From contig JAZBQD010000014.1 in assembly GCA_036583965.1 (NCBI GenBank), positions 43,333,490 to 43,397,489 of the forward strand: a stretch of 64,000 nt of DNA, written 5' to 3'. The first letter of the stretch is position 1, and the number at the start of each line of letters is the position of its first letter. The translations under genes and the position numbers were made by a program. Positions 62,701 through 64,000 of this stretch are shown piece after piece. Origin of the DNA: Prunella strophiata (Eukaryota; Chordata; Aves; Passeriformes; Prunellidae). A model generated the notes under the pieces. That model was not told the DNA's origin and did not search any database. It saw only the letters and a program-made list of their open reading frames with translations.

Positions 62701-64000
62701 AAGGAAAATAATTTTGTGCCTCATGTTGTATTGCCATCTAAATCCCTGAGCCTTAAAAAATTGCCTATCATGTATTTAACAAGTTTATTGGAAGATGGAA
62801 AATAGCATTATTCAGCAGGAAAATGGCATACAAGTATAAGAGCATAGATATTTACATTGAACATGTGCAAAACAAAAGATTTTTGAGATGGTTTTATCAA
62901 ATAAGTTGGTTGGGATTTGTAAAGCTGGGATCTATATATATGGTCAACCATTCCTCCCTCCAAAAACAACTTAAGATTTTTAAGCTCCTTGCAAGGCTGA
63001 TGGAATGGAGCTGGACTTTGTGATCATTCAGTGCTAAAGCAGCCCCCATGAAAAATATTGCAGTAACAGAAGTCCAGAGAAGGAAAACTTTCTGAGCATC
63101 ATCTTCTTTATCTGTAGACTTAGAGGAGGACAGTACTGTAACTTATCTGTAACAGCAAATAGTTCTTCCCCATCTCACCAGCTCTGCTATGCTTTTTGTT
63201 TTCCTGGTGATATATAAGCAAATTTCTACCTGTTCTTGCACCTGATGAGAGCTCAGCAGCTGAGGCAAGTGACTATTCCAGCACCTATTTACAGCACAGT
63301 CTGCATATGAATAACCTGCACAGATGCTTAGATTGCATTTTTCATCCCTTTATGCCTTAATGGGATGGAGAAAGCACCAGTTGGCTGTCAGAAGCGGTGC
63401 CCTGTGGAGCTCAGCTGGGTTGCTCCTTTACAGCCTGAATGCGGAATTCAGTTCCTTCATGGCGCAGTCAGGGGAGTATCAAAGGAAACCCACATGTGAT
63501 GGAAACTGTACTCTGGTTCCTCCTTCGGGAGATGTTACAGCCCTGTAACACTAATGAAAGGCCAGCTATACTGTCAAAACATAATTAAAATGTAAACTAA
63601 TCTCAGCACAGAAGGGAAGGTGCAGCACCTGCCTTTATCAGCCCCAGCCATGACTCACTGCTCTGTGGCGCAATGAGCCCGAATGAATATGCAGTTGGAG
63701 CTCAACCCACGCTGCTCTGCTCTCAACTATCAGTAACAACACCAGCAGACAAATAGCTTGCAGAAGCAAAAGGAAAGTTATTCTTTAGGAAATTTTATTT
63801 CATTCCTTGCTAAAATAGTAGCAGTAAGTATGCATAGATAAAGAATTGTATATTTTTAAGTACCTACCACAAACCCCCATAGAAAGTTTGATGAATGGTT
63901 AGCATATGCTCTATTGAATGGGAATACAGCTAAACTGTGCTAAAGCTGGCATCATATTTCTGGTGTTTCTGGCAAATTTAGCATGTAACATTATCTCATA
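62701..64000. other. Intergenic, no gene recognised
   Basis: AT-rich to about 63.3 kb, then a segment with more CpGs and binding-site-like words (TGACTCA at 63651-63657, GAATGAATATGCAG near 63682). No coding exon is recognised; the frame at 63324-63548 has no domain content. Confidence 0.5.

Noticed and set aside
1..64000. CRISPR arrays, operons, riboswitches, prophage, tRNA or rRNA genes
   Set aside because: None seen; the window is vertebrate nuclear DNA and no clover-leaf or rRNA-like stretch was recognised by eye.

Overview
The window reads as vertebrate nuclear DNA, almost certainly from a bird. It has a split gene with canonical GT-AG introns, is AT-rich and CpG-poor, and carries degenerate CR1 LINEs of avian type, two LTR candidates and simple repeats. 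No prokaryotic gene organisation is visible. The bird order cannot be fixed from sequence alone.

The only gene I can support lies at the left edge. Four + strand exons (49-182, 893-984, 3654-3758, 4380-4469) join in phase into the C-terminal 139 residues of a GON-domain ADAMTS metalloprotease, ending at a natural stop. The residues fit ADAMTS20 better than ADAMTS9, and the gene-poor DNA downstream agrees with that. Upstream exons (propeptide, protease, TSP1 repeats) lie outside the window. An AT-rich 3' UTR probably follows, with several candidate poly(A) signals between 5.67 and 6.69 kb.

From about 6.7 kb to 64 kb I see no convincing protein-coding gene. The stretch looks like an intergenic gene desert. 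It holds: a head-to-head pair of CR1 fragments (16.64-17.57 kb) with a 24-bp minisatellite inside; a long CCTTT pentanucleotide array (20.26-20.50 kb); two LTR-like units that share the terminal hexamers TGTTAA/TTAACA, one on each strand (23.94-24.75 kb minus, 28.93-29.33 kb plus); a tandem duplication next to a small CpG cluster (40.4-40.6 kb); a minus-strand CR1 3' end (42.58-42.84 kb); a plus-strand CR1 3' end carrying a perfect 18-bp palindrome (47.20-47.37 kb); and a 1.7-kb CR1 copy with a large internal ORF2 deletion (53.99-55.68 kb). Several A-rich tracts and short tandem repeats are scattered between them.

A few stretches (about 51.2-51.7, 62.1-62.7 and 63.6-63.8 kb) have homeodomain/POU-like words, E-boxes or unexpected CpGs and could be conserved non-coding elements; this is inference only. 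I found no evidence of a previously undescribed biological system. The most informative points are the reconstructed GON-domain exons and the rearranged retroelements.
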